Positions 1 through 17,744 of a DNA stretch of 64,000 bases are shown here, piece after piece. Within the stretch, counting starts at the first letter, position 1. Each line of letters opens with the position of its first letter. The stretch lies in assembly GCF_040807025.1 (NCBI RefSeq), contig NC_090967.1:5751001-5815000 (forward strand), written 5' to 3'. Under the pieces are notes generated by a model that searched no databases, was not told the DNA's origin, and saw only the letters and a program-made list of their open reading frames with translations. The stretch is from Struthio camelus. Lineage: Eukaryota; Chordata; Aves; Struthioniformes; Struthionidae. The position numbers and the translations under genes are program-made.

Positions 1-2
1 GG

Positions 3-548
<546 letters not shown>

Positions 549-1020
549 CTGCGAGGCAGAGGGGGCCGTGAGCCCGCCGCTCCGACCCCGCGGGAACGGC
601 TGCCCGGAGCGTCTTCCCGCGCCCGCCGGCAGCCCCGGCGCCGCCTCCATCGCTCCCTGCCGCCGCGGGGACCCCCCCCCGCCCCGAGACCCCCCCGCTT
701 CGGCTCGAGCAGGCCGGTGCAAAGGGGCGTCCCGCAGAGACGAGCGGACTCGCGTTCCCTCCTCTCTCGCCCGGCCCCGGGACGGAGGCCGCGTTGACGG
801 GACCGGCTGCGGCGAGGCACCGGGGAGCTGCGGGGGCTGCTGCGGAGCTGGGAGCTGGCACCGCCGGGTCCGGAGCGCCGCTCTCCGCCGGCGCGGAGCA
901 GGGGGAGCCCGCGAGCCTCGCAGGGAGGCTGCGGCCGGCGCTCCGCAGCCGCTCCCTGCGTCTCCGCCGCGAAATGGCACCTGCAGCGGTGCCCCCGCTC
1001 GGCTCTCTGCCGGCGGCCGC
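549..1020. other. RAB3A intron 1, proximal GC-rich part
   Basis: This unique, very GC-rich sequence lies between the acceptor of the first RAB3A coding exon and the minisatellite. I see no exon or RNA gene in it. Confidence 0.5.
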
Positions 1021-1800
1021 GGCGCGGGGAAGGGGTGCACTGCACCGCAGGGCGGCGGGTGCACAGTGCTGCGGGGCGGGTGCACGGTGCTCCGCGGGGA
1101 TGCCGACAGCGGGTGCATGGTGCTGCAGGGCAGTGGGTGCACAGAGGTGGGTGAACAGCCCTGGAGGTGAGTGCACAGCACAGTGCTGCAGGGCAGCGGG
1201 CGCAATAGGGTGGGTGCACAGCACCGCAGGGCAGCGGGTGCAATAGGGTGGGTGCACAGCACCGCAGGGCAGCGGGTGCAATAAGGGTGGGTGCACAGCA
1301 CCGCAGGGCAGCGGGTGCAATAGGGTGGGTGCACAGCACCGCAGGGCAGCGGGTGCCTGGCGCTCTGGGGGATGCCGGGCAGCAGGTGCATGGCGGTGGG
1401 CGCACAGCACTCACTGCAGGGCAGTGGGTGCAATAGGGGTGGGTGATCGGCACTGCAGGGCAGTAGGTGCAATAAGGGTGGGTGCACAGCACCGCAGGGC
1501 AGCGGGTGCAATAAGGGTGGGTGCACAGCACCGCAGGGCAGCGGGTGCCTGGTGCTCTGGGGGATGCCGGGCAGCAGGTGCACGGCGGTGGGCGCACAGC
1601 ACTCACTGCAGGGCCGTGGGTGCAACAGAGTGCGTGCTCGGCACTGCAGGGCCGCAGGTGCAATAGGGTGGGTGCTCGGCGCTGCAGGGCAGCGGGTGCA
1701 GGGCGCTGCGTGGGGATGCTGGGCAGGGGCCGCACAGAGGTGGGTGCACGGCCCCGGGGGGCAGCGGCTGCGCGGGGCTGGGTGCACGGCGCTACAGGGC
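1021..1800. repeat. Minisatellite, 38-39 bp unit, in RAB3A intron 1
   Basis: A tandem unit containing GGGTGGGTGCACAGCACCGC followed by AGGGCAGCGGGTGCAATA is repeated about 18-20 times with small variants. A longer block that includes GCTCTGGGGGATGCCGGGC recurs about 192 bp later (near 1351 and 1543), giving a higher-order repeat of five units. The repeat keeps several frames open on both strands and so produces spurious ORFs. Confidence 0.9.
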
Positions 1801-2223
1801 GCTGCGGGCCAGGCCGGTTACGCAACCCGCCGGTGCCGCAGGCCCCGAGCCCGGTGCACCGGGCCGACCTCCGCCGCCCACCGGCCCCAGGCCTGGTGGT
1901 AGCGGGGGGGGGGGGGGGGAGGGAAGAGAGAGAACGACGATATATACCGACTCCCAGCGCCCCGCACACAGCGGGGAGCCCGACCCCCCCCCCACCGCCA
2001 CCCCGGGGCAGCGCGGCTGCAGCCCGCCCCTGATGCAATGGGGCTACCTGCACCACCCGGGCCCCCCCCCGCCACTGCAACCCCCCCACCCCGCCGTTGC
2101 AAATCCCCCCCTCCCCCCCGGCTATGCAATCCTTCCTCCGGCTTTGCAACCCCTTCCCCAGCTTTGCAAACCCCCCCCCCAACCACTGGGCCCGGCGTGG
2201 GGGGGGGGGGGGCGCGCGCTCAC

Positions 2224-2290
2224 CTCCAGCTCGCGCTCGCGCCGCGCCTCCTGCAGCAAATGCAGCAGCGGCGCGCGCCGCCCCGGCGGT
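2224..2290 (-). other. RAB3A: Candidate non-coding first exon of RAB3A
   Basis: The RAB3A start codon sits immediately after a splice acceptor, so a 5' untranslated exon must lie upstream. On the minus strand a strong donor (GCTGGAG then GTGAGC, donor bases at 2218-2223) ends a short CpG-rich stretch just downstream of CRE and GC-box motifs. The exon's 5' boundary is a guess. No transcript evidence is available. Confidence 0.45.
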
Positions 2291-2303
2291 TGCAGAGCCC
2301 CGC

Positions 2304-2359
2304 TGACGTCGCCGCGCCGAGGGGCGGGGCCCGGCATGCAGATGAGCGCCGACACGTCA
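2304..2359 (-). promoter_or_regulatory. Candidate RAB3A promoter: CRE-like sites and GC box
   Basis: TGACGTCG at 2304-2311 is a near-palindromic CRE. GGGGCGGGGC at 2321-2330 is a GC box, and a second CRE half-site (ACGTCA) lies at 2354-2359. The cluster lies just upstream of the proposed RAB3A first exon. A cAMP-responsive promoter fits a neuroendocrine gene, but this is inference from motifs only. Confidence 0.4.
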
Positions 2360-3600
2360 GCGGAGACGGGCCCGGCCGGCGCGCTGATAGGCCGGCGCGC
2401 AGCCGTGATGGACAGCGCGCCGGGGCCACGCCGGGCGGGGCGGGGGAGAGGAGGGGGGAAACCCACCTCTGCAGCCCTCCCCCTCCGCGGCGCGGTGGTA
2501 GGAGCCGTTCCCCCCCCCACAGGGGGCAGTGGTGTGGGCCAGGCCCCATCCCGGGGGGCAGCGGAGCGAACCATTCCCTCCCCAAACGGGGGGCAGTGGA
2601 AGGAACCATTCCCTCCTGAGGAGGGGAGAAGAAAGAGCCATCCCTCCTCCCGAGGGGGAGAGAAGGAGCCCTCACAATATCCTCCCCCCACCCCGGTCAC
2701 GACATACCACCCCCCCGCCACCCCCGTGTCGCGACTGCCAGCTGGCACAACATGTCACACCCTCAGGATAGCCTGAGGAGCCATGGGCACCCTGACCCTA
2801 ATCCCCCTCACTGGGCCTTGAGGTGGGGGCTAGTGGCCTCCCTCTCCTCCCAGTGCCCCCCAGTGCGGCAGCCATGTCGCGCCCGGGAGGGGGCACGGCC
2901 GGCCGCGTCCTCCCTCGCCCTCCCCACGGGCTGAGGCGATCGGCGGGGATTAGGGGGAGGCAGCATATGGCGGCGCCGGTCTCTGCACAGCCGGGGTGGT
3001 TTTGGGGAGGGGGGTGCTCGCTGGGCGCGGAGGCCCGTCCTCTCCTCCAGGTTGCGCCCTGGGGGGGGGCCTTAGCCGAAGCCAGCTCGGGCTCCGGCTC
3101 TCCGGCGAGGCCGCCGGACGCTCTCCGGGTCTCCGGCCGAGGGACGGCACTGTCCCGTCGAGCGAGGGCTCTCGACGGTGGCGGTGGGGGGGGGACGGAC
3201 GGACCCGAGGGCCGGGCCGCGGGCGGAGGCCCGATAAAACCACCGTCGGGAGCGACGCGGAAGAGCGGGGAGCCGGCTCTGCCAAGCTGGCGATTAAATA
3301 TTTACCTTAGCCGGCGGTGATGGATGAGGGTGTTCCTCAGGGAGGAGCTCGCTTTCGGTCAAACACGGCTGGTGGCACCCGGAGCGGAGCCGCCCGCGGG
3401 CCGGCGGCGGCCGGCTTGGCGGTCTCCGAGCCGGCCCCACGGCGAGGGCCGCAGCGCCCCGCGGGGGCCATCCGGCACCCCAAACCCCGCCGGCCGCCTC
3501 CAGCGCGGCCCCCCGCCCCGGCTAACGTCGCCCGCGCTGCCGGAGCGGGGCGGAAAGAGGCGTTTCCGGGGAAAGCGAGCGGTGCGGGGAACAAACCGGG
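2360..3600. other. RAB3A-PDE4C intergenic region
   Basis: The region is GC-rich. At about 2500-2670 there is a loose tandem of GGGGGCAGTGG and ACCATTCCCTCC blocks (unit near 40 bp). A small AT-rich patch (ATTAAATATTTA) lies at about 3293-3305 and further CpG-dense sequence follows. No convincing coding exon is seen. Confidence 0.4.
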
Positions 3601-4341
3601 TTTAATATCTGGAAGGTGAAGGAAGAAACCGAAACGACTCTCCCCCCCCCCCCACCACCACCCCAACCCCACCACACACACACACACACCCCTTCCCAGA
3701 GGGGTTTGGCCACCCCAGAGACACGGGGGCCCCAAAGTGCAAAGTGTCGATGCAGCGTTTCGCGTGCCCGATCTCCGCCACGGAAACACGTGTGAGCGCA
3801 CCTAGGTGAGGCTTGTATTAAAAAGTGAGCTACAAAAGGCTTGAAAAAGTGAACCTGTCCCCAAATAAATAAACCACCGACTAGCACCCAAGCAGCCCTG
3901 TCCTGCCCCGGCGCCCAGACGGACCTGGCGTGTCCCCACCCCGGGGGTCCCTCTTGCCCCTTCTCACCTCTCCGTCCCGCTTGGGGGCTGCGCTTTTGGT
4001 GAGGGGCCACCAAGATGGGCCTGGCCCAAGGGGACGAGGTGCCGGGGAGGGTGGTGGTGGGGGGGGGGACATGGGGGCCGACAGCATCCTGGTGCCCATC
4101 GGTACCTGCCCCCGCCGCCCGGGGACGTGCCACCGGCGGAGTCCGCCGCGGCGGTGACGTGGCTTCGGGGCCCGGACGCGTCCCGACGGCCGCCCCGGCC
4201 CCCTCCAGCGGCGGGGGGCGGTGGGGACGGCGCTCTCGGTGGCCAGGCCGTGGGCGAGGAGCCCGGGGAGGGACGGCGATCGTGGCCGAGCCGTGCAAGT
4301 CCCCGCGCGTCTCCGGTGGGCGGTGGGACGGGTCCAGGCTG
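3601..4341 (-). other. PDE4C: Probable PDE4C 3' untranslated region with ATTAAA poly(A) signal
   Basis: On the minus strand, sequence after the PDE4C stop runs into an AU-rich element (TATTTATTTG, about 3864-3873). It then reaches ATTAAA (plus-strand tttaat, 3601-3606), the first plausible poly(A) signal, for a 3' UTR of about 740 nt. A CA microsatellite and a C-run lie inside. The exact cleavage site is not determinable from sequence. Confidence 0.45.
3673..3689. repeat. (CA)n microsatellite
   Basis: A short alternating CA run (about 8 units) lies next to a CCACC/C homopolymer stretch in the presumed PDE4C 3' UTR. Confidence 0.85.
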
Positions 4342-11823
<7,482 letters not shown>

Positions 11824-11883
11824 TGCGCTCCCAGCCCTCGCGCTCCCCGGGAAACTTTCCATTCCCCCTCCCGCCCTCGCCTG

Positions 11884-14086
11884 GGAAATTAAACAACTGT
11901 CTGGCTCGGCCGGCCCGACACATGGAGCAGATCCCCCGGGGCCGGCTGCGCCGCGCCAGCCCCGCTCGGCGGGGGGAACGCCGCCGCCGCGGCCCCGCTG
12001 CACGCGGCCGGCCCCGGGGCACGTGGCGCCGCGCTGGCCCCGAGGCGGCAGCTGCTCCCTGCAAGGGCACGGACACCTGCAAAAGGGACGCGCTGCAAAA
12101 GGGACGCGGCAGAGCCGGGATGCACCGAGCCACGGGGCCACCGAGGGAGGCGGCGGAGCGGCCGCGCCGCGGGGACGAGGGGACCCGGCCGGCGCCGGTG
12201 GGTCTCGCCGCGAGCCCCTTTGCAGCATCGCCCTTGCCTCCGGGCGCGCTCGGCCGTGGGAGCCGGGCGCCTGGCCCGGCCCGACCCCGTGTCCCCTCTG
12301 ATGCAACTGGATACCTGCTGTTCCCTCCAGCAGCAAAAATAACCTCCAGCTGGCGGGGGCCCAGGCGGGCGCGCGGGGCCGGCTTCACCGTGCTGCCGTC
12401 GGAGCCCGGCCGGGAGGGACGGGGAAGGGGGGGAAACTCGGGGCGCGGGAAAACGCCCCGAAAGCAGGCGGTGACGTGAAAACCAGCAGGACAGTGGTCC
12501 TGCAGTAGAGACATTCCCTGTCCTCTGCCAAGTGACCCTGGACGGCCACAAATCCGTGCAGCACGTGACAGCACGGGGAGAGCAGGCAGGGTGCAACGGG
12601 GACATAAGAGCACAGGACAATGGGGCTTTGGGGACGTCGGGGCAGAAAGCAAAGCCGTCCCTGCTGGGCTGCAGGGCAGCCGAGACCCCCAGGACACCCA
12701 GAGCGGGGCAGGACCGGTGCAGGACAGCCTGTCCCCAGCCGCAGGACACGTGTGGCAGCAGGCGGGTGACACAGGAGCCGGGGGCACAGCGCGGCCAGGC
12801 TGGCTCCAGGTCCCTGAGCCGTGCCACCCCTGCAAGCCGGGCTGGGACAGTCACGGGGGGGAGGAACGAGCAGCCTAAAAATAACCCCGCGGCAGGCGGC
12901 GAGGTTGGCAGGTCCCAGCGGACCGGGGTGAGAGAGCAGCCCCTGGGGAGGCCCCAGGCTCCGGTCCCCTGCGGTCCCCTCCCGGGGGTGCAGAGACGCC
13001 CCGGTGCCAGCAAGGCCTCCCCAAAACGCACGCCGGGAAGGGGCTGCAGGGAGCAGGAGCGCCCCCGGGGCAGCCGCGGGGGCAGGCGGAGGCCCGAGCC
13101 CGTCCCGCAATGGGGCACGAGCGGACAGGCCACGCTCAGGTCCCCCGAGGAGCTGCAGGCGATACGCCCCCCCGCCAGCCCCACGGCTCGATGGCGGCAC
13201 CAGGGTGGCACCCGAAGCTCCAAATCCCCCTCGGTTCGGACCTCTGCCTGGGCCGCCGCAGGGCTTGGGGGCAATGAGGCCCCCCCAAAGAGCCCCCCGG
13301 GCAGCATGGGCCGGCTCTCGGCCCTTTCCCAGCTTACCCAAGAGCGAAGCAGCCGGCCCAAGCCCAGCTGGGGCTGCCCCCTCCGTCCTGCCCCCCGCTC
13401 CCGCCCCGGCCCCTCTCCCGCGTCCGAAAAATCTGCCTGAGATTGCTTTGCCTCTCACGGCAGCGACGAGGCCGGGGCGCATGGCACCAGGCCGGGCGGC
13501 GCGTCCAGGTCCTGCCCATGCCCACGGCCCTGCTGCGGTCCCCCCGCCTCCCACCAGCCGTGCGGGACCACACGCCCCTTCCCCAGCGCCGCAGCCCCTC
13601 GCAGCAACGCCAGCGCCCCACGGAGCGCCCGGGGCCCCCGGCCACCCCAGCACTGGCACAGCCCCTGCCCGGCCCGGGGGGCTGCCGGGGGACCAGGCTC
13701 GGCCCTGGGGACACCGGCAGCTGCTCGTTGCGGTCTGGGCCTCGGGGCACCGCTCCGTCCGCGGAGGGGGGTGCCGGGGAGGGGCACTGCACACACCACA
13801 CTGCACACGTCGCACTGCACGCCCCAGCCCAGCCCAATGCTTGCACCCCGTTGCGTGCACCCCACCGTGCACCCCGCCGCACAGCCCCTGCCATCCTGGT
13901 GCACCCCCCCCCACTGCACTGCCCCCCACTCCCCCGGACAACGCTTCTGCCGTGCCCCTGCACCCCCCAGCCCACTGCACCCCGCACTGCACCCTCCCCA
14001 TTGCACAGCCCGCTGCACCCCCCCCCCACGCCCCCCTCCCCAAAAGCAGCCCGCCGCGCCGGGGGCAGCTCGGGGCCGGCGGCTCC
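11884..14086. other. PDE4C intron between the proposed leader exon and first coding exon
   Basis: GC-rich sequence with a perfect MEF2-type site CTAAAAATAA (12875-12884) and a loose CACTGCACCC-type repeat at about 13787-14030. Long minus-strand ORFs here have repetitive Arg/Pro/Gly-rich products and no recognisable domain, so I list no gene. Confidence 0.4.
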
Positions 14087-14092
14087 TCTTAC

Positions 14093-14195
14093 CGGCGGTG
14101 CAGGGAGGAGGGTCGGGAGCGGGGCGGGCGCGGCACCCCCTCCCCTTCCCGGTGCCGGTTCCGCTCGGTGGCGGAGCGGATGCGCTGCGGGTGCC

Positions 14196-14226
<31 letters not shown>

Positions 14227-14335
14227 CCGCTGTCCGCCCGCCGGTGCTGAACCCGGTGCCGCCCGCCCTGCCCCGGGGTCCCGCTGCCCCGGTGTCCCGG
14301 GGTCCCCGTGCCGGCTTCGCTCCGCTCCGCTGCCA
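14093..14335 (-). other. PDE4C: Candidate non-coding first exon of PDE4C
   Basis: On the minus strand a TATTTAA box (14361-14367) is followed about 270 nt later by a donor (CACCGCCG then GTAAGA, donor bases 14087-14092). No ATG opens a meaningful frame between them, so the exon is probably leader sequence spliced to the acceptor at 11881. A run of 26 G (C on the transcript) lies inside it. The 5' end is estimated at about 30 nt downstream of the TATA box. Confidence 0.4.
14196..14221. repeat. 26-nt poly-G run
   Basis: An uninterrupted run of 26 G on the plus strand (C on the minus strand) within the proposed PDE4C leader exon. It could form a G-quadruplex or i-motif and is a likely site of sequencing length error. 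Confidence 0.9.
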
Positions 14336-14360
14336 GAGGCGGCCGCCCGGCCGCGGCTGC

Positions 14361-14367
14361 TTAAATA
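14361..14367 (-). promoter_or_regulatory. TATA-like box (TATTTAA) upstream of PDE4C
   Basis: The box sits inside a near-palindromic GC context (GGCGG and CCGCC arms) and is one of very few AT-rich heptamers in this CpG-dense stretch. It is oriented for minus-strand transcription towards PDE4C. Confidence 0.45.
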
Positions 14368-14937
14368 CCGCCGGGCGGCCGGGGAGGGAGGAGGTGGGGG
14401 GGGGACACCGGGAGAGCCCCCGCCGCTCCCCCCGCCCGAGCCCGGCGCCGCCCCGCTTCGACGGCGCGGGACGGGGACACGGCACCCCGCTGCCCCCCCG
14501 CCCCGTCCCCGTCCCCGGACCCGAGCACCGGCCCCGGCTTCGCCCCGCCGCCGCCCGGGCCCTTCCCCCCCCCCCAACCCCGGCCGGGGCCGCCTGGCCT
14601 CAATCACCCCGGCCGCGGGGTCGGTCAATTCGCATCCTCAGTAAAGGGAAAAATAAAATAATTCATCAAGCCAACACCGACATCAGTCCCCCCCCGCCGG
14701 AGCCCCGCTCCGCCGCTTTCCAGCGCGTCTAGGAAACTATTCGGGTTTGGGTCCCCCCCCCCCCCCGCCCCGAGGGCGACAACAAGATGCGATTTCTCAG
14801 CAGCGGGAGCCGCCCGTCTCGGCTGCGCGCCGGTCGGGGGGCGCCGGGGGCGGCCGCCGCCGGCCAAACCCGCCCCGTCTTGGGCCCCTGCGCCAGGCAG
14901 CGCGTCGGCTGCGCGGCCCCGGTGGGACGGGCCTTAC

Positions 14938-15956
14938 CGGGGCGGGTCGGACTCGTCGCCGCTGCTGGGGCCGCTCTCCTCGATGGTGAACACCACCCTG
15001 GCGCCGTCGGGCTCGGCGCCGCGGGCCGCCTCGGCCGGCCGGTAACCCGACGGCGGCGGCGGCGGCGGCAGCAGCAGCGGGCTCCCGGAGAAGCGCCGGC
15101 GGACGGCGCTCACCGCCGGCCCCGACGGGGCGGCCTGCGGGCAGACGGCGCGGCCTGAGCCCGGTACCGGCGGAGCTCTCCAGGGTGCTGTGCCGGGCGG
15201 CTCTGCACCGCTCCGCTCGGCCGCCCGCACCGGGCACCGGAGCCGCTCCCCGGTAACGGGGCGAGGCGCTTTGGACGGGGCCGGCCTCACTCCAACCACC
15301 CCCCTCCCCGCTCCGGGAGGGGCCGCCACTTCAGCACCCCCATCGGAACCCCCCCCCCCCCCCGCCAACCCATCCGGGACCCCCGCTGCAAACGGGGAGC
15401 GACTCCCCCCGCCCGTTCTCACCGGGTGCCGGTAGCGCACGGGAGCCCCCTGCCGGGCTCGGTGCCTCGCTGCAGCCCCGGGGGCACCGGGCGAGCAGCG
15501 CCGCGGTCGGGGGGGAGGCGCGACCCCCCCCCCGGCCTCCGGCCCGGGGCTGCCGAGTAGCCGCCGCCCCCAGCCGGGGCAGCGGGGAGGGCGCGGGGGG
15601 CCCGACGGCGGCTCGGCCCCGCATGCACCCCCCACCCCGGGCTCGGCCCCCCCCGGAGAGTCCCGGACCCCCGCCGAGCGCTGGCCTGGGCCGCCCCCCC
15701 CGGCCGGTGGAACCCCCCCCCCGGAGCCGTCGCGCACTTACGCAGAGGCTAATAATAATTAACCGCCCATTAGGGGGATAATTAACTCCTGCTGAGTGCC
15801 GTAATCCCGGTTATTGCTGCCCTCGGGCACGGCGCTGGGACACCCGCACCGGGGACACCGCGCCCCCCCCACCCCCCCCGGTACCCCCCCCCCGGTGCCC
15901 GGGGCCTCTCTCACCTCCGCGCTCAGGAAGGGCAGCGCCGTCCGGCTCCGTCGCAT
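14938..15956 (-). CDS. Candidate alternative N-terminal coding exons of PDE4C (or a small unknown gene)
   Basis: Exon 1 (15915-15956) reads MRRSRTALPFLSAE and ends in phase 0 at GAG before GTGAGA. Exon 2 (14938-15134) follows a CTGCCCGCAG acceptor, encodes 65 codons including VRRRFSGSP, a poly-Pro run and ARVVFTIEESGPSSGDESD, and ends CCG CCC CG before GTAAGG, phase 2. The PDE4C UCR1 exon (9166-9354) needs exactly phase 2 and would give Arg-Phe-Asp-Leu-Glu-Asn-Gly, matching the RRFDLENG junction recalled for human PDE4C. Joined to the shared exons it gives 2316 bases, or 771 aa. RRRFS is a possible PKA site. I do not recognise the N-terminus from any named isoform. A separate short gene cannot be excluded. 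Confidence 0.5.
15750..15808. promoter_or_regulatory. AT-rich homeodomain-motif cluster in GC-rich intron
   Basis: TAATAATAATTAA (about 15750-15762), CCATTAG, GATAATTAAC (about 15777-15786) and GTAATCCC (15801-15808) lie within 60 bp of otherwise almost pure GC sequence. TAATTA and TAATCC are homeodomain and bicoid-type cores. Function as an enhancer is inferred. Confidence 0.35.
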
Positions 15957-16830
15957 CGCGGTGCCCCCGGCCGCCGCCGCGCCTGCGGGACGCGGTGCTC
16001 AGCCCCGACGGCCCCGGGGGCTGCGACCCCCCCCCCGGGCCCGTGCCGGTGGGACCCCCCCGGCCCGCACCCTCGGGACGCCCCGTCTGGGCCGGGGCAG
16101 GTGGGTGGCCGCGACCACATCCACGCACGGGCTGTTTACACGGTTTTTTCTCTTGGCACTGATTTACGGGTGCCCGCTGCGCCCCCGGGGTTAGCCCCGA
16201 CTCCTCGGCCTTGCCCGGACCGCTGACAGCTGGGGCGAGCGAAGCCCCGCACCACCCCGCTGGGCACCCTCCTGGCTGCGCGGAGAGCACCTGGGCCTGA
16301 GGCCACGGGGATGGGCCTGGCCACCATCCGCCAGGGCTGGGCCGTGCTCAGACCTGCTGCACCGGCTCAGGGCATCCGCCAGGCCACGAATCCCTCGGCA
16401 CCTTGCAGGAGCCGCCGGAATGATGTCCCGGGGTTCCCCATTAGCCTGCAGCCCCGAAGCCCCCCAGGCTCAGCCAGGGCCCAGCCCAAGGCCCTCGTGT
16501 CCACTCAGGAAAGCTTTTCTGGGCTTTTCCCACCTGGAAGAAACCCAATTTCTCATGGTTGAACCCCTCGGTCCTCCCAGAACTGGGATGAGAAGCAGCA
16601 TCAGCCCAGGGCCACGCATGCCAGTGAGGGGGGCTCAGCCCCATCGCGAGGCGGATGCCCAGCTCGCCGCCCCCCAGCCTTCCCTCACCCTCACCCGCAG
16701 CCCCCGGGGGTAGCCCCTTACCGGCCACCGGGTCCGCGGCGCCCTGCAGCCGGAGTGCAGCGGAGCAGAAGGAAGGCTGCGTGCGTGCCTGGCCGCTCGC
16801 TCCCTCCCTTCCCACCCCCTGCCGGGGGAG
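15957..16830. other. Spacer between the alternative PDE4C exon and the satellite
   Basis: GC-rich unique sequence that would include the promoter of the 15956 exon. No TATA box or clear exon is seen. Confidence 0.35.
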
Positions 16831-16834
16831 GCCG

Positions 16835-17410
16835 TGCGGCACTGCACGGCGTGGCACGGCACCGCACGGCATTGCACAGTGCTGCACACCATTGCACGGT
16901 GTGACGCAGCACCGCACAGCGTGGCACGGCACCGCACGGCCTTGCATGGTGTGGCACGGCACTGCACAGCATGGCACAGCACGGCACAGCACCGCACGGC
17001 CTTGCATGGTGTGGCATGGCACTGCACAGCACGGCACAGCACCGCACAGCGTGGCATGGCACTGCACAGCACAGCACAGTGTGGCACGGCACTGCACAGC
17101 ATGGCACAGCACCGCACAGCGTGGCACGGCACTGCACACCATTGCACAGTGTGTTATGGCACTCCACAGCGTGGCATGGCACTGCACAGCACAGCACAGT
17201 GTGGCACGGCACTGCACAGCATGGCACAGCACCGCACAGCGTGGCACGGCACTGCACACCATTGCACAGTGTGGCATGGCACTCCACAGCGTGGCATGGC
17301 ACTGCACAGCACAGCACAGTATGGCACAGCACTGCACAGCATGGCATGGCACTGCACAGCACAGCACAGCACTGCATGGCATGGCACAGCACTGCACGGC
17401 ACCAGGGCCA
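16835..17410. repeat. GGCACnGCAC satellite with 120-bp higher-order period
   Basis: Short GCAC-based units (GGCACGGCACTGCACAGCA and similar) fill about 575 bp. A 120-bp block is repeated in exact register: the segments starting at 17061, 17181 and 17301 are nearly identical. The repeat lies just beyond the 3' end of the mucin-like gene. Confidence 0.9.
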
Positions 17411-17744
17411 GGCCACCAGCTCAGCCCTGCTCCCGCGCTGACCCGTGGCCCAGCCCAGCGCCAAGGGACCCCAAAGGGCTCAGGACCCCCTCGCTGGCCC
17501 CTGGAGCGCCCGCAGCTGCTGGGGCCGGTGGCTTTGCCCCCGCGCAGCGGGGAGCAGGGGACACAGAGGGTCCACAGAGGGGCAGTGCCCCGGCACGGAG
17601 GGCTCCAGGAGGGCTGGCTCCCTGCACCCCTGCCCACTGCCAGGACCCCCAGCCTTGGGGAGGGCCCTCGAGAGCAGCACCCCCAGGCGATTTGGCGAGC
17701 GGGGAGTGAAACGGGCTGCAGGCGGCTTGGAAAACAGGGAGAAT

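Noticed and set aside
16835-17410. Possible CRISPR-like array
   Set aside because: The repeats are contiguous with no unique spacers, and the genome is vertebrate.
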